A DNA stretch of 64,000 nt, from NCBI GenBank assembly GCA_026702845.1, contig JADCLS010000009.1, positions 1-64,000 on the forward strand, given 5' to 3'. Source of the DNA: Candidatus Heimdallarchaeota archaeon. GTDB taxonomy: Archaea > Asgardarchaeota > Heimdallarchaeia > Heimdallarchaeales > Kariarchaeaceae. The translations under genes and the position numbers were made by a program. The notes under the pieces were generated by a model. That model was not told where the DNA came from. It worked only from the letters and a program-made list of their open reading frames with translations, and searched no databases. Shown piece after piece: positions 8,480-17,654 of this stretch (position 1 is its first letter; every line of letters begins with the position of its first letter).

Positions 8480-9469
8480 ATGAAATATAGATTATTCTTA
8501 CTCAATTTCATTTTAGCATTGATGATAACCATATCATCAAGTTCAGCTATTGGAGTATATGCCAATACTGACAATTACATCATCGAGACTGATAAGTTGG
8601 TGATGGAGGTGAGAGGAGGAGCACAGAACCCGTTCTTCTTCTTCTACGAACCTGGAAATGATACAGTGACATATAAATTTGCTCTGGATCAAGTTTTTGA
8701 GATCATTGATAACAATAATAACACAGAATATGATTATGGCAATGATACTATTGTGCCACAATCCCAACTATCACTCTCCTCTTTGGAATGGGAGTTTTCA
8801 GAGGTGGATGTTGTTACAAATGATCTGAATGAAACTCAGTCCATGCATTTTAATGTTACTGCTCTAGGTGATAAGGCTGATGGAGGAAACGGTAACTTCA
8901 CGGGATTAGATTTCTATATTCAGTTCCGCATGCATATTGATGTGTCAAATACTACCCGAGTAAAATTTGATGTTGTTATCAATGAGTATGCATTCAAGGA
9001 TCTTGACGCCATGTTGGTGATAGCATTCAAACTGACAACTACTCAGAATGAACATGTTGTAAGGGCGAATAATACTTTCCAATTTGGCCAAGGATACTTT
9101 GATTCTGTTGATTTCGCCAATGATAGTTTTGGTGAATCTAAGGTGGGTATGTCCAATTCCTTTGCTGATGGGCAGAATAGAATATATCTTGCCTATGAAC
9201 AGTTTAATGGCACACTTATCCATGATCCCATATTGGGCCTCAATGCCATAGATAATCCCATCTCCACCATAAGTACTGATCCAACTGATATCAGTGATTC
9301 AACCTCAGATGATACTTCAACAATCAATGTGGATACGAATATCTCCTCAGATCAAACTGTAGGGAAGTTACCTACAATGTCTAAAGGGCAGTTGTTCGCA
9401 TCCAATACGATTGCTATTGCTGCTTTTCTACTAGTTCCTGTTATTGCTTATCGTTTCAAAAAACAGTAA
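8480..9469 (+). CDS. Secreted, C-terminally anchored surface protein of unknown function
   Basis: A 329-residue protein with a signal peptide at about 1-28 (LLNFILALMITISSSSAIGV). The extracellular part is beta-rich and carries many N-glycosylation sequons (NDT, NFT, NTT, NNT). A Ser/Thr/Asp-rich stalk at about 260-295 precedes a single membrane helix (TIAIAAFLLVPVIAYRF) and a KKQ tail. The body resembles archaeal envelope proteins described only as hypothetical, and no catalytic motif is visible. ATG 8480 follows GAGGT at a good distance. The gene lies 27 bases before a membrane-bound wHTH regulator and probably shares its transcript, which suggests a surface sensor or effector controlled by, or signalling to, that regulator. 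The structured leader just upstream may regulate it. Confidence 0.7.
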   Translation: MKYRLFLLNFILALMITISSSSAIGVYANTDNYIIETDKLVMEVRGGAQNPFFFFYEPGNDTVTYKFALDQVFEIIDNNNNTEYDYGNDTIVPQSQLSLSSLEWEFSEVDVVTNDLNETQSMHFNVTALGDKADGGNGNFTGLDFYIQFRMHIDVSNTTRVKFDVVINEYAFKDLDAMLVIAFKLTTTQNEHVVRANNTFQFGQGYFDSVDFANDSFGESKVGMSNSFADGQNRIYLAYEQFNGTLIHDPILGLNAIDNPISTISTDPTDISDSTSDDTSTINVDTNISSDQTVGKLPTMSKGQLFASNTIAIAAFLLVPVIAYRFKKQ

Positions 9470-9496
9470 GCATAATACAGGGGAAAGGTAGATCAA

Positions 9497-10267
9497 ATGA
9501 GTTCACCCCTCCTCGATAATGATGAAGAGATCTTCACTATACTAGCTCATCCCTTGAGACGTAAGATACTCAGAAGTATATTCGAGGATGGAAGCATCAC
9601 ATTTACCATTATGTCTAAAGAATGGAAAACAGCAACTGGAACCTTGTATCATCACTTGAAGACACTAAATGGCTATATTCTTCAAGATGATCAAAATCGA
9701 TATCTACTCACTGATAAGGGAAGAGAGCTGGCAGCTTGGTTTACAAGACAAGAAACAGGTAAAGTAACCGTTAAGAAAATTGATAGCTTCACCATCCTCT
9801 CCAGACCAATTTTTGATTTTGTGGATACCCAACGGATGAATTTTCTTATTGGATTGGGCATTGTACTTGTGGTTGCGTTGTTACGATCAGAAACGACAGA
9901 AATATGGTTATGTGGGCCCTTTATTGATCAAGATTATCATATCCTGAAAAATATTTTTGCTCCATTTGTCCTACTTGGATCTTACTTTTTAGTACTCAAA
10001 TTAATGGGAAGCAAGGATCCTGTAGCAATTATTATTGGATTAGGCCTTGCTTTAACACCGGGTTTCGTTTTTCTTATTATTTACTCATACATAACATTGA
10101 TTTTGTCGATCACTGCATTTTTTATACTATCTGTGTTGCTGCAATTCTGGTACCTCAGTATAATGACTGCAGTATTAATTTACTATGAGAATTTGAAAAT
10201 AGAGCGATCAATTTTGATCAATGTCATTATATTATATGTATTACAGCTGGTTAGCTTTTATTTCTAA
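9497..10267 (+). CDS. Membrane-anchored ArsR/HTH_20-type winged-helix regulator
   Basis: 256 residues. The N-terminal 75 residues are a winged helix ([20 protein letters not shown], then [15 protein letters not shown], and the wing [15 protein letters not shown]). From about residue 115 there are four to five membrane helices with little outside them. Proteins of this build are common in archaea and are thought to sense membrane or envelope state and act directly on DNA. The gene follows the surface protein by 27 bases, so the two are likely cotranscribed. Its stop overlaps the end of the chemotaxis receptor gene on the other strand by 4 bases. Confidence 0.8.
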   Translation: MSSPLLDNDEEIFTILAHPLRRKILRSIFEDGSITFTIMSKEWKTATGTLYHHLKTLNGYILQDDQNRYLLTDKGRELAAWFTRQETGKVTVKKIDSFTILSRPIFDFVDTQRMNFLIGLGIVLVVALLRSETTEIWLCGPFIDQDYHILKNIFAPFVLLGSYFLVLKLMGSKDPVAIIIGLGLALTPGFVFLIIYSYITLILSITAFFILSVLLQFWYLSIMTAVLIYYENLKIERSILINVIILYVLQLVSFYF

Positions 10268-11991
10268 TTCTTCTCTATTTTGAATTGATTAACAAGATCT
10301 GATGATAGTTCAGCCTGAGTGGTAAGTTCTTGAGCATTGCTACCAATCTCCTCAATGGTTGCAGTCATCTCCTCAGCTGCTGCAGCTACTTCTTCAGCAC
10401 TAGCAGCGGTCTCCTCAGAAACAGAAACCACATTGACCATGGTATTGGAGATTTTGTTGAATGATTTCAGTAGTGTCTCTCTGATCTCCTCAGCAACCTG
10501 TTCGATTCTCTCGGAGGCAAGTTTCGATTGATCAGATAGTTTTCGAACATTATCAGCTACTACGTTGAATCCTCTACCATAATCTCCTGCTCTTGATGCC
10601 TCAATTCCTGCATTTAATGCAAGGATATTGGTTTGCAGTGAGATGGATGCTACTTCCTGGGTATTCATCTGGATCTTCTTCACAATATCATCAACTATGT
10701 TCTGTAATTCAGCAATATTCTCATTCACCTCGGCAATCAATTCTGTCTGGGTAGTGGCTCCATCACTCATAGCCTGAGAGGTTGATGCTACTTCCTCTGC
10801 TGAGGCATTAATCTCCTCAGTTGCGGAGTGTAGATCCTCAGAACTGGAGGCCACTACTGCTGCAGTTGACGACATATTTGCAATCATCTCCTTGAGAGAA
10901 TCTCTCATCGCTTCCACATTATTTACTAACTGATCAATTTCAGACGCATATCCAGTATCCACATCGAATTTCGAAGTCAGATCTTTCTCTGCAATCCTCA
11001 ATACTTCTTTCTCAAGTTTGTAAACTGGGTTAACGATAATTCTGGTGATAAATATAGTTAGGAATATACCAATAACAATAATAACAACTGAGATAATCAC
11101 AGTCTGAGTTAATATCGCATTGACTTCATCCTCAACAATTACTCGATGATCTTCCATCTCTTCATGCACAACTTCTCGCATTTCAATAAGCTCTGTCTCG
11201 ATATCATGAGCAGCCGCGGTAAATATTGCAACCTCATCATCAATATCATCATCCATATCTACTAAATTCGCAAATGCTGTTTTGTATGCAGAAATAACCG
11301 ATGTATAGGTAGTATTCATACCGTATTCAGCAGGTAATTCCTCCAGCAACTCATCAGCTACATCATTTAATCCATCTATATATTTCGTCACATCCTCTGA
11401 TCCTCTACGTAACAGATAATCCTTCTCATCCTTTCGTAATTCCAGATAATCTGTATAGAGGTGAAAATACACCGTTTCATTGATATTATCAAGACCCAAA
11501 TCATAATCAAGCAGAGTAGGGAATGTGTGAATCGCATCACGCATGGCACCGACATTGCCATTATCAGCACCAAATACACCACCACCACGTGCAATGTACA
11601 TGGTGAATACATCATCAGAATGCTCTGCATAGGTTTCAATAAGATCGATACAATCAGAAGCATGAGTAGTGATTACATCATTGATATTAATTGATATGAT
11701 CGCATTAGCAGCTTCGGTGAAATTACCCACTGCATAATCATGAGCAGCAATTTTGCCTAGATCAGCTCGAGCGATAAAATCCTTCTCGTGTCTTCTTGCC
11801 TGAAGCAAATCGTGATCCATCTCATCCACGTGTTCATCAACCTCACCGATATTATCAAGGAGGTTTCTGTACTGATCAGCAGTATCCATGAGGCCCACAG
11901 CACCATAGACAGCTGATACAGCTGAGAGGATTAGTACAAGACCAAATCCTAGTCCAATTATTTTCCACAAATTAAGTTTATAATTTGCCAT
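10264..11991 (-). CDS. Methyl-accepting chemotaxis protein
   Basis: A 575-residue receptor. A membrane helix at about 9-30 is followed by a long acidic, helical extracellular sensor (about 35-285), a second membrane helix ([20 protein letters not shown]), a HAMP domain ([21 protein letters not shown]) and the cytoplasmic coiled coil. The signalling tip is clear near residues 445-475 ([32 protein letters not shown]). The Ala/Glu-rich helices before and after it hold candidate methylation sites. Such receptors regulate CheA and, through it, archaellum rotation. No che genes are in the window, but an archaellum locus lies about 32 kb away, which gives the receptor an output. Confidence 0.93.
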   Translation of the reverse strand: MANYKLNLWKIIGLGFGLVLILSAVSAVYGAVGLMDTADQYRNLLDNIGEVDEHVDEMDHDLLQARRHEKDFIARADLGKIAAHDYAVGNFTEAANAIISININDVITTHASDCIDLIETYAEHSDDVFTMYIARGGGVFGADNGNVGAMRDAIHTFPTLLDYDLGLDNINETVYFHLYTDYLELRKDEKDYLLRRGSEDVTKYIDGLNDVADELLEELPAEYGMNTTYTSVISAYKTAFANLVDMDDDIDDEVAIFTAAAHDIETELIEMREVVHEEMEDHRVIVEDEVNAILTQTVIISVVIIVIGIFLTIFITRIIVNPVYKLEKEVLRIAEKDLTSKFDVDTGYASEIDQLVNNVEAMRDSLKEMIANMSSTAAVVASSSEDLHSATEEINASAEEVASTSQAMSDGATTQTELIAEVNENIAELQNIVDDIVKKIQMNTQEVASISLQTNILALNAGIEASRAGDYGRGFNVVADNVRKLSDQSKLASERIEQVAEEIRETLLKSFNKISNTMVNVVSVSEETAASAEEVAAAAEEMTATIEEIGSNAQELTTQAELSSDLVNQFKIEKN

Positions 11992-12231
11992 ATTGTTCTT
12001 GGTATAATAAGGATAGTGTATTTATATCTAATGCGAGATTGATTTATTTATTTTGGAATACTTCTTGAAAAGATCAATTCTAAACCTCGAATAGAAGAAT
12101 GGTGTGAAAAATATAGTAATAATGCAATTCGTCTTTGCGAAGTTTTCATTGGTGCCGTGATAGCTAAATTTAAAATTATCTATCAATATACTATACTAAA
12201 ATTGGATGTTGAATACAATGATATTTCAAAA

Positions 12232-13470
12232 TTAAATCAATTTTATTTCTTCACCTAATAGAAGACCAAAGATAAGTCCAGATAATGTTGTAAAAATTAC
12301 AACAAGAAGAACATAAACAAGGTTTTTCTTATCCTGCAAATATTTTCTAGTTACCAGAATTGATTGAATGGATAATTCAGGATCAGCCAGAAGATAGGCC
12401 AGTAGAGGTCCTTTTGCCATCCCCAGATCCAAAAATGATCTGGCAATGGGTACTTCCATGAGCGTGGGAAAATACATGAACACTCCGAAGAATACTGCAA
12501 TTAGATTTGCTGTAACTGAATTAGAACCAACTAAAGTAAGAATAATCTCTGTAGGTATGAAATAACCTAAAGCTCCAGCCAATACCACCCCCACAATTAA
12601 TATGGGGAAGATTGATTTCACAAAATTCCAGGTTTCATGTAACCACTCCTCTACTTCATACTGATCTAACTCCTGCTTTGAAAATAAAACAAGATAGATA
12701 ACGAGGAACCCAACAAGTAAAATCTTTACCAACATATTGGATATTGTAGGATCTATACTCAATGTGAGAATAGAGTTGAATGGATTAATTCTTGATGTGC
12801 CCACAAAGAGAATAAATACCAACCATTCAAATAACAAACCTGATTTATTAGCAATAACTCTGTTCTGATACATCAATAAAATCGATCCTAGGATATAGAA
12901 AAACATCAGAATAAAGAAATTCTCAATCAATACCAACATGATACCTGACAACAAACTAACTCCTATCAATAAGCCTTTCTTAATATCAGATCGCGTGAAC
13001 CTTGGTAAGGATATTTCCTCTGATTCAGCTTGATTGCTCTCCTTGAAGATCAGATCCATCAAATATCCAATCAACATGGCAAAGGTAATGGCTAGTATGG
13101 CACGAGCAATAGCTATATCCATCCCAATCAGGGTTCCGGTATAGAGAAGTGCCAAAATATTAACAGCAGGAGCTGCAAAAAAGAATGTCATTGCTGGACC
13201 CAATCCAGCACCTTTCTTCTTGATACCAGCAAAAATAGGCAGAACTGTACAGGAACACACTGCTAGCAGTAGACCTGCGATCGCTGCAGAGGGATAGGAG
13301 ATGATCTTTCTTGTATCCGGGCCTATATACTTGAGAATTGCATCTGTTGGGATAAATACGGTCATAGCTCCTGCAATAAAGAAAGCAGGTACAAGACATA
13401 AGAGCACATGAAAAGAAAGGTAATCTACTAGGGTAAATAATACTGCATTGAAAAAATCAATAATATTCAT
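12232..13470 (-). CDS. ArsP/YraQ-type (DUF318) permease
   Basis: A 412-residue membrane protein with about ten membrane segments. The diagnostic stretch is AVCSCTVLPIFAGI, then KKGAGLGPAMTFFFAAPAVN, typical of the ArsP_1/DUF318 permease family. A related motif recurs in the second half (FGVFMYFPTLMEVPIARSF), reflecting the duplicated core. Some members export methylated or trivalent organoarsenicals. Here the ArsR-type regulator and the small thioredoxin beside it support an arsenic or redox-metal role. It starts 9 bases after the thioredoxin gene, so the two form an operon with the thioredoxin gene first. Confidence 0.85.
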   Translation of the reverse strand: MNIIDFFNAVLFTLVDYLSFHVLLCLVPAFFIAGAMTVFIPTDAILKYIGPDTRKIISYPSAAIAGLLLAVCSCTVLPIFAGIKKKGAGLGPAMTFFFAAPAVNILALLYTGTLIGMDIAIARAILAITFAMLIGYLMDLIFKESNQAESEEISLPRFTRSDIKKGLLIGVSLLSGIMLVLIENFFILMFFYILGSILLMYQNRVIANKSGLLFEWLVFILFVGTSRINPFNSILTLSIDPTISNMLVKILLVGFLVIYLVLFSKQELDQYEVEEWLHETWNFVKSIFPILIVGVVLAGALGYFIPTEIILTLVGSNSVTANLIAVFFGVFMYFPTLMEVPIARSFLDLGMAKGPLLAYLLADPELSIQSILVTRKYLQDKKNLVYVLLVVIFTTLSGLIFGLLLGEEIKLI

Positions 13471-13479
13471 TTCTACACC

Positions 13480-13713
13480 TTATTGTAGCAATTCAATAAT
13501 CTTGCCAATGGGTAGTACTCTTCCCTGTGATACGAGCTTACCATCAATTGCCAAACCTGGTGTTTTGAGTACACCGTGTTCAGCAAACTGCTCAACATCA
13601 GTAATTTTGTCTATATTCACCTTGATACCAGATTGAATAGATGCTTCCATGACATTTTGGGCTAATCTCTCACAATTAGGACAACCTTTTCCAAATATTT
13701 CGACTTGTTTCAT
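13480..13713 (-). CDS. Small thioredoxin-family redox protein (CPNC)
   Basis: A 77-residue protein, MKQVEIFGKGCPNCERLAQ, with a CPNC active site at 11-14 and the cis-Pro turn LKTPGLAIDGK. It belongs to the short thioredoxin-like family (thioredoxin_3, 'redox-active disulfide protein 2') that is often encoded beside DUF318 permeases. The two cysteines probably cycle as a disulfide or bind a soft metal. It is the first gene of a two-gene operon with the permease and is divergent from the ArsR regulator. Confidence 0.9.
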   Translation of the reverse strand: MKQVEIFGKGCPNCERLAQNVMEASIQSGIKVNIDKITDVEQFAEHGVLKTPGLAIDGKLVSQGRVLPIGKIIELLQ

Positions 13714-13838
13714 ATAATTAACTCCTCTATATGGCTTAATCAGATGTGAAATAGCTCATATAGATGATCATCAATACATATTGATATTAATAAATATATA
13801 GTAAGCAAATCGGAAGATTCTTGATCAGAGCATTTATT

Positions 13839-14246
13839 ATGATGAATTTTTATGAGCCTTTGATGAGTACTCTAGATGATAGGTTAAGTAAATATACTAG
13901 CGAATCAAAAACTTGTTCATGCAAATCGCTTACAGCTCATAAACAAGAATTAGAGCAGCTAGGTTCAAGTCATATAAATGGAAATATGGCACAACTGTTT
14001 AAGGTTCTTGCAGATGAGAATAGGATTAAAATCCTGTTTCTCCTAAAAATGGGCCCCTTATGTATGTGTGAATTAGAATACGTTCTAAACTTGAAACAAC
14101 CAACTGTTACACATCATCTGAAAAAATTGAGAGATGCAGGTTTAATAATTATTGAAAAACAAGGGAAGTGGACAGTTCCTCGATTGCGCAATGAGGAGAT
14201 TACACAATTGCTTGTTAACTTTCATAAAGAGATATCAGAAGAATAA
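13839..14246 (+). CDS. ArsR-family transcriptional repressor with CxC metal-site motif
   Basis: About 135 residues from ATG 13839 (ATG 13842 or 13863 are alternatives; TTG 13821 is unlikely). It has a winged-helix core: AQLFKVLADENRIKILFLLK, then GPLCMCELEYVL, the recognition helix QPTVTHHLKKLRDAGL and the wing KQGKWTVPRL. The C-M-C in the helix before the recognition helix sits where ArsR has its As(III)/Sb(III)-binding ELCVCDL motif. Another Cys-Ser-Cys lies near the N-terminus (KTCSCKS). It should release DNA when a thiophilic metalloid binds. It is divergent from the thioredoxin-permease operon, which it most likely represses. Confidence 0.88.
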   Translation: MMNFYEPLMSTLDDRLSKYTSESKTCSCKSLTAHKQELEQLGSSHINGNMAQLFKVLADENRIKILFLLKMGPLCMCELEYVLNLKQPTVTHHLKKLRDAGLIIIEKQGKWTVPRLRNEEITQLLVNFHKEISEE

Positions 14247-14285
14247 ATCCTAATACTAGAGTATATCAATCAGAAATTTTTCAGA

Positions 14286-14759
14286 ATGAACATGGATATA
14301 GTACCCTGTTTCAACTGTGATACGGTCACTGATGATAAAATATCAATTTACTGTAAACAATGTTATCAGGAAATTGATTCTAATGCTTATTCCAAAATCC
14401 GTACTGATAGAGAAGATGAATTATTATCCACATATTCCTACAATATACTACTAAGGCTGCTGCTATTAGCTATATTCATAGGTTCATTCAAACTATTATT
14501 GGAGTACATAAACTGGATGGTTGCAGTATTTGGATCTCCTGTAGTGTTGTACATAGTGCATCGAAAATTAAGAGTGTTATTAATTAAAAGGAGACTAAAT
14601 CTTGATTTACCACGGCCGATTAACCTCAAAGAAGTAGAGCAAGTTGAGTTCACCAAAAAAAGAGAGATTCCGGACAGGATTAAACAGGCAGATACAGATT
14701 TTATGAGCCTCATTGCTGATGTACATAAGAAGCATATTTCAGAAGAAAATGAACCTTAG
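14286..14759 (+). CDS. Zinc-ribbon membrane protein of unknown function
   Basis: 157 residues. An N-terminal zinc ribbon uses PCFNCDTVT and IYCKQCYQE (two CxxC pairs, residues about 7-30). Two close membrane segments at about 57-95 (LLRLLLLAIFIGSFKLLL; WMVAVFGSPVVLYIV) are followed by a basic and then acidic cytoplasmic tail. It resembles the many archaeal zinc-ribbon membrane proteins of unknown role. It follows arsR by 40 bases on the same strand, but the gap and different content do not prove cotranscription. Confidence 0.6.
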   Translation: MNMDIVPCFNCDTVTDDKISIYCKQCYQEIDSNAYSKIRTDREDELLSTYSYNILLRLLLLAIFIGSFKLLLEYINWMVAVFGSPVVLYIVHRKLRVLLIKRRLNLDLPRPINLKEVEQVEFTKKREIPDRIKQADTDFMSLIADVHKKHISEENEP

Positions 14760-14816
14760 ATTTCTAGTAAAAGTCTTTGCCTACAAGTTGATAAACAACA
14801 AGATCAGCAATAAATT

Positions 14817-15062
14817 ATGATCAAATCCATAAGTGATTTGCATAGATGGCCAATTAATGTTCGGTATAATCCAGAAAAAAATCATTTCGAGGCAAGACTG
14901 GTAAATTTACCCTGCGGAAAGACCTATGGTAAAACACCAGAACAGGCTATTTCGAATATGAAGATAAATATCGAGATGCAAATTGCAGCAGCTCAGAAAC
15001 AGAATGATGAGGCTTATGTTATCAACAAAATACTTGGTAAGGAATTCTTCAAATCAAATTAA
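14817..15062 (+). CDS. HicB-like small protein (orphan)
   Basis: 81 residues. The pattern VRYNPEKNHFEARLVNLP, then GKTYGKTPEQAISNMKINIEM, matches the partial RNase H fold of HicB-type antitoxins, in which a beta hairpin with Y/F-x-A is followed by G-x-T-x-E-E-A. There is no HicA toxin (a small basic double-stranded-RNA-binding-fold protein) next to it. It has no DNA-binding extension, so it may be a solitary regulatory module and not an antitoxin. Its last 4 bases overlap the end of the next gene on the opposite strand. Confidence 0.55.
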   Translation: MIKSISDLHRWPINVRYNPEKNHFEARLVNLPCGKTYGKTPEQAISNMKINIEMQIAAAQKQNDEAYVINKILGKEFFKSN

Positions 15063-16165
15063 ACATCTATCCATTCAATTGCTAGATATCCATCATTATA
15101 CGGAACTATGGAGAGATCACTGGCTTTGGGTTTGCGCTTGAAAACATTATGCCATACACTTTGGGCAATAATACCTGTATTATTACTTAGGTAATCTCGA
15201 GATAAAATGAATTGATAAGCCACATTCTTGGTGTATTTCTCATGAACTAGTAACTCAAATGGTTGTCCTAATACATCAAATCCTGTGAAGTTATCATTAA
15301 TGTATTCCTCTACATTCTTGATATCTTGATCTGTGAGAATAGCTGCATAGTGGATCATCCGTTCTTGTACTTTCTGAGGTTTCTGAGGTTTACTGATTGC
15401 TACACTTGAACTCTCAGTAGGTTCCTCTTTGAGATCATCCAATTCTGCAGCAATTTCATCCTGAACCTTTTGCTTCAAGGAATCTATCCGACTTCCTATT
15501 TTCCCTCCAGTTTGTTTGATCTTCTCCTTATCTATTTTCTCACCGAATTTACTTCCTTTCTCCTTAATTGATTCCCTATCTATTGATTTGATTTTATTCA
15601 AACCTCCCTTCATTAATGAAGAAGTTTTGTCCTTAACCTCAGATGTATCAAAATTTTCGGTTTTGGTTCTGACTTTACTCAAACCACTATCATACATTTC
15701 CTGGCTTTTTGATTTTAGATCCTCGATATCAATATTTTTCTCGATTTTTTCTTTTACATTTGAAATGATCTCACGTGTTTTATAAAGAATCACCTCTACA
15801 ATATTGATTATCACTGCTCGGGCATGGTCAATATCAAAAAATACGGCACTGCTTTCCACACCATCCGGATGAGCCTCTGCGGAGGCAGAATGCCATTTTT
15901 CTAGTTGTTCTACTAATTTCTGTGGCTTCTTCTCATCAATAAGAAAGATCATGGATGAGGCATTTTTCACATCGATAATCAGTTCCTTATCAATTGTATG
16001 AAAATTACTGAGATCCTGCCAGCCATAGTAAGCAATTATCTCCTCCTGGTTGAGGGTGCTATAGATTTTGAATAATCCATCTGTAATATTAAAATCAATG
16101 AGTACCGGAATATCGAATAACTTACGAAGGTCTCCAGGGCCTTCTTGCACGATTACTTCTTTCAT
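15059..16165 (-). CDS. Protein with amphipathic Lys/Asp-rich repeats, function unknown
   Basis: About 368 residues from ATG 16165 (a GTG at 16180 would add five). Three parts can be seen. Residues 1-130 are alpha/beta (IPVLIDFNITDGLFKIY; ASSMIFLIDEKKPQKL). Residues about 130-250 are a highly charged helix with 11-residue-like repeats (SKSQEMYDSGLSKVRT, GGLNKIKSIDRESIKEKG, FGEKIDKEKIKQTGGKIG), reminiscent of LEA or lipid-surface helices. The last 100 residues are another small alpha/beta domain (IHYAAILTDQDIKNVEEYI) ending in AIEWIDV. No family is recognised. The middle could lie along a membrane or a filament. It is divergent from the TatD-like gene. Confidence 0.6.
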   Translation of the reverse strand: MKEVIVQEGPGDLRKLFDIPVLIDFNITDGLFKIYSTLNQEEIIAYYGWQDLSNFHTIDKELIIDVKNASSMIFLIDEKKPQKLVEQLEKWHSASAEAHPDGVESSAVFFDIDHARAVIINIVEVILYKTREIISNVKEKIEKNIDIEDLKSKSQEMYDSGLSKVRTKTENFDTSEVKDKTSSLMKGGLNKIKSIDRESIKEKGSKFGEKIDKEKIKQTGGKIGSRIDSLKQKVQDEIAAELDDLKEEPTESSSVAISKPQKPQKVQERMIHYAAILTDQDIKNVEEYINDNFTGFDVLGQPFELLVHEKYTKNVAYQFILSRDYLSNNTGIIAQSVWHNVFKRKPKASDLSIVPYNDGYLAIEWIDV

Positions 16166-16302
16166 AATGGTACTGAGCACTTTTCTTATTTAGATGTGTA
16201 CACCCACCCATATCAATTTGATTAATGAAAATGACAGATTGTTGCTAGTTTGCAGGTCACAAACCAAACTCATTCTATAAGCGGGAATATTTATGGGATT
16301 AG

Positions 16303-17052
16303 ATGCTGGTTGATTGTTTTCTTAAAGGGCACAGCAATGAGGCTCCGGTCCAGCAATATCATGCTTCTGACGCAAATGTACTCAGTATATTGTGTTCACA
16401 ATCACCACAAGAATATATACGTCATCGTGAGAAAGCTAAGAGATCAAAATTCATTATCCCAGCTTTTGGTATCAGTCCTGTGTATGCTTCAGAGTATAGA
16501 AATAAACTTAAGGATCCTGAGATTTTGGATTTTCTACATAATTCTCTGCTATTTGGAGTAATTGGATTAGATGCTAAATTTCACCTGGAAGATCAGATGT
16601 TTGTATTTGAGCACATCCTCAAACATGCAGAGGTCACAAGAAGATCAATTTTTGTTACAATGAATGGAATGGAGGAGGCTGCCTGGAAATTACTTAACCA
16701 ATACCATCTCCCCAGAGTTGTAGTACTAGGTTATAATGGTTCTTTGGAATTAGTAAGCAATTTCTTGTTGGAAGGGTATTACTTTAATATAGGACCATCC
16801 GATATGTATCCATCAAAGGGATATTTGGATCAATTAATATCTAAAGTACCTTTGGAACGCATTATTACGGGTACCGGTGGGAATTATCAATCAAAAACAC
16901 ATCATACTCTAGCAATTCAAGATATTATCAATTATATCGCAGTAATAAAGAAATTGGATATCCAGAAGATTGATCACATCATTAAACAAAATCTAAAGAA
17001 CATTCTTGCAGGAGATGAAAGATTAATACGGTATATATTACTGATTCAATGA
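16303..17052 (+). CDS. TatD-like hydrolase fold with metal ligands apparently lost
   Basis: A 249-residue protein that follows the TatD/YcfH TIM-barrel layout. It opens MLVDCFLKGH where TatD has D-x-H-x-H, continues with FGISPVYA (usually GxHPH), FGVIGLDAKFH (usually IGEIGLD), VVLGYNGSLELVSNFL (usually HxFsGs) and RIITGTGG (usually lLETDaP), and ends with a helical NLKNILAG. Several ligand positions (the HxH pair, the Glu of GEIGLD and the final Asp) are not visible, so it is probably a non-catalytic or altered relative of the deoxyribonuclease. It overlaps the pseudo-GTPase gene end by 7 bases, tail to tail. Confidence 0.65.
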   Translation: MLVDCFLKGHSNEAPVQQYHASDANVLSILCSQSPQEYIRHREKAKRSKFIIPAFGISPVYASEYRNKLKDPEILDFLHNSLLFGVIGLDAKFHLEDQMFVFEHILKHAEVTRRSIFVTMNGMEEAAWKLLNQYHLPRVVVLGYNGSLELVSNFLLEGYYFNIGPSDMYPSKGYLDQLISKVPLERIITGTGGNYQSKTHHTLAIQDIINYIAVIKKLDIQKIDHIIKQNLKNILAGDERLIRYILLIQ

Positions 17053-17576
17053 TTGCACTCTAGAAAACGATGGCCCAAATGGTCTAAAGCATCATTCATC
17101 TCTTCAGAATAGTAACTATACAAGTAAAATGGGGCATTATTCTCCACTGCCTTCATCTCAGCTTCATACTTAGTTACGACCTCTTCTTCACCCTCATATT
17201 TCAAACCAATCAAGACAGTAGGAATATGATCGAGATCATGTTGTTTGAGTTTATCAAAATGATCGTCAACTAGATCAAAGGTTTCTCGATTTGATACATC
17301 AAAAATCACAATTGCTGCATTTGTTCCCTTAATTATCATCTCTTTCATTATTTCCCATTGTTTACTTTGCTCTTTGTTAGGTTTATCAGACAGAAGGTAA
17401 CAACGAAATACAAGTTGTAAGTCATCTACTTTGAAATTTCGGGTTAGTGAGATATATCCCATTCGATTATCCTTACCCTGTGGTAAATCAAATCCTGTAT
17501 TCTGGAGAAAAACAATACTACCTATTTCATCTGGATTTCCTAGAATTATTGTCTTTACACGAAAACCAGATGACAT
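17046..17576 (-). CDS. Ras-fold pseudo-GTPase
   Basis: 176 residues with the order and spacing of a small GTPase but without its nucleotide motifs. Where the P-loop should be it has ILGNPDEIGSIVFLQ with no GK(S/T). There is no DxxG at switch II (RCYLLSDKPN). The segment AAIVIFDVSNRETFDLVDDH is a clear Ras-like strand and helix, but NKxD is replaced by LIGLKYEGE, and SAK by YLYSYYSEE. It is therefore a probable scaffold or regulator and not a GTP switch. Such decayed relatives accompany the expanded GTPase sets of Asgard archaea. It runs convergent with the TatD-like gene. Confidence 0.65.
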   Translation of the reverse strand: MSSGFRVKTIILGNPDEIGSIVFLQNTGFDLPQGKDNRMGYISLTRNFKVDDLQLVFRCYLLSDKPNKEQSKQWEIMKEMIIKGTNAAIVIFDVSNRETFDLVDDHFDKLKQHDLDHIPTVLIGLKYEGEEEVVTKYEAEMKAVENNAPFYLYSYYSEEMNDALDHLGHRFLECNH

Positions 17577-17654
17577 AGTACAATCATTGAAAGATTCATA
17601 AAAAAACTATCTGTTATCCATCTATACAATCGGAGGGATATACGTAAAGAATGA

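Noticed and set aside
8389..8767. Minus-strand frames across the leader and start of the surface-protein gene
   Set aside because: They are low-complexity readings opposite a gene with signal peptide, sequons and anchor.
14817..15062. HicA/HicB toxin-antitoxin pair
   Set aside because: Only the HicB-like half is present. No HicA-like small protein was seen on either side.
16250..16561. Overlapping 103-residue frame before and inside the TatD-like gene
   Set aside because: It lies in another frame of a gene with a clear TIM-barrel pattern and has no family features.
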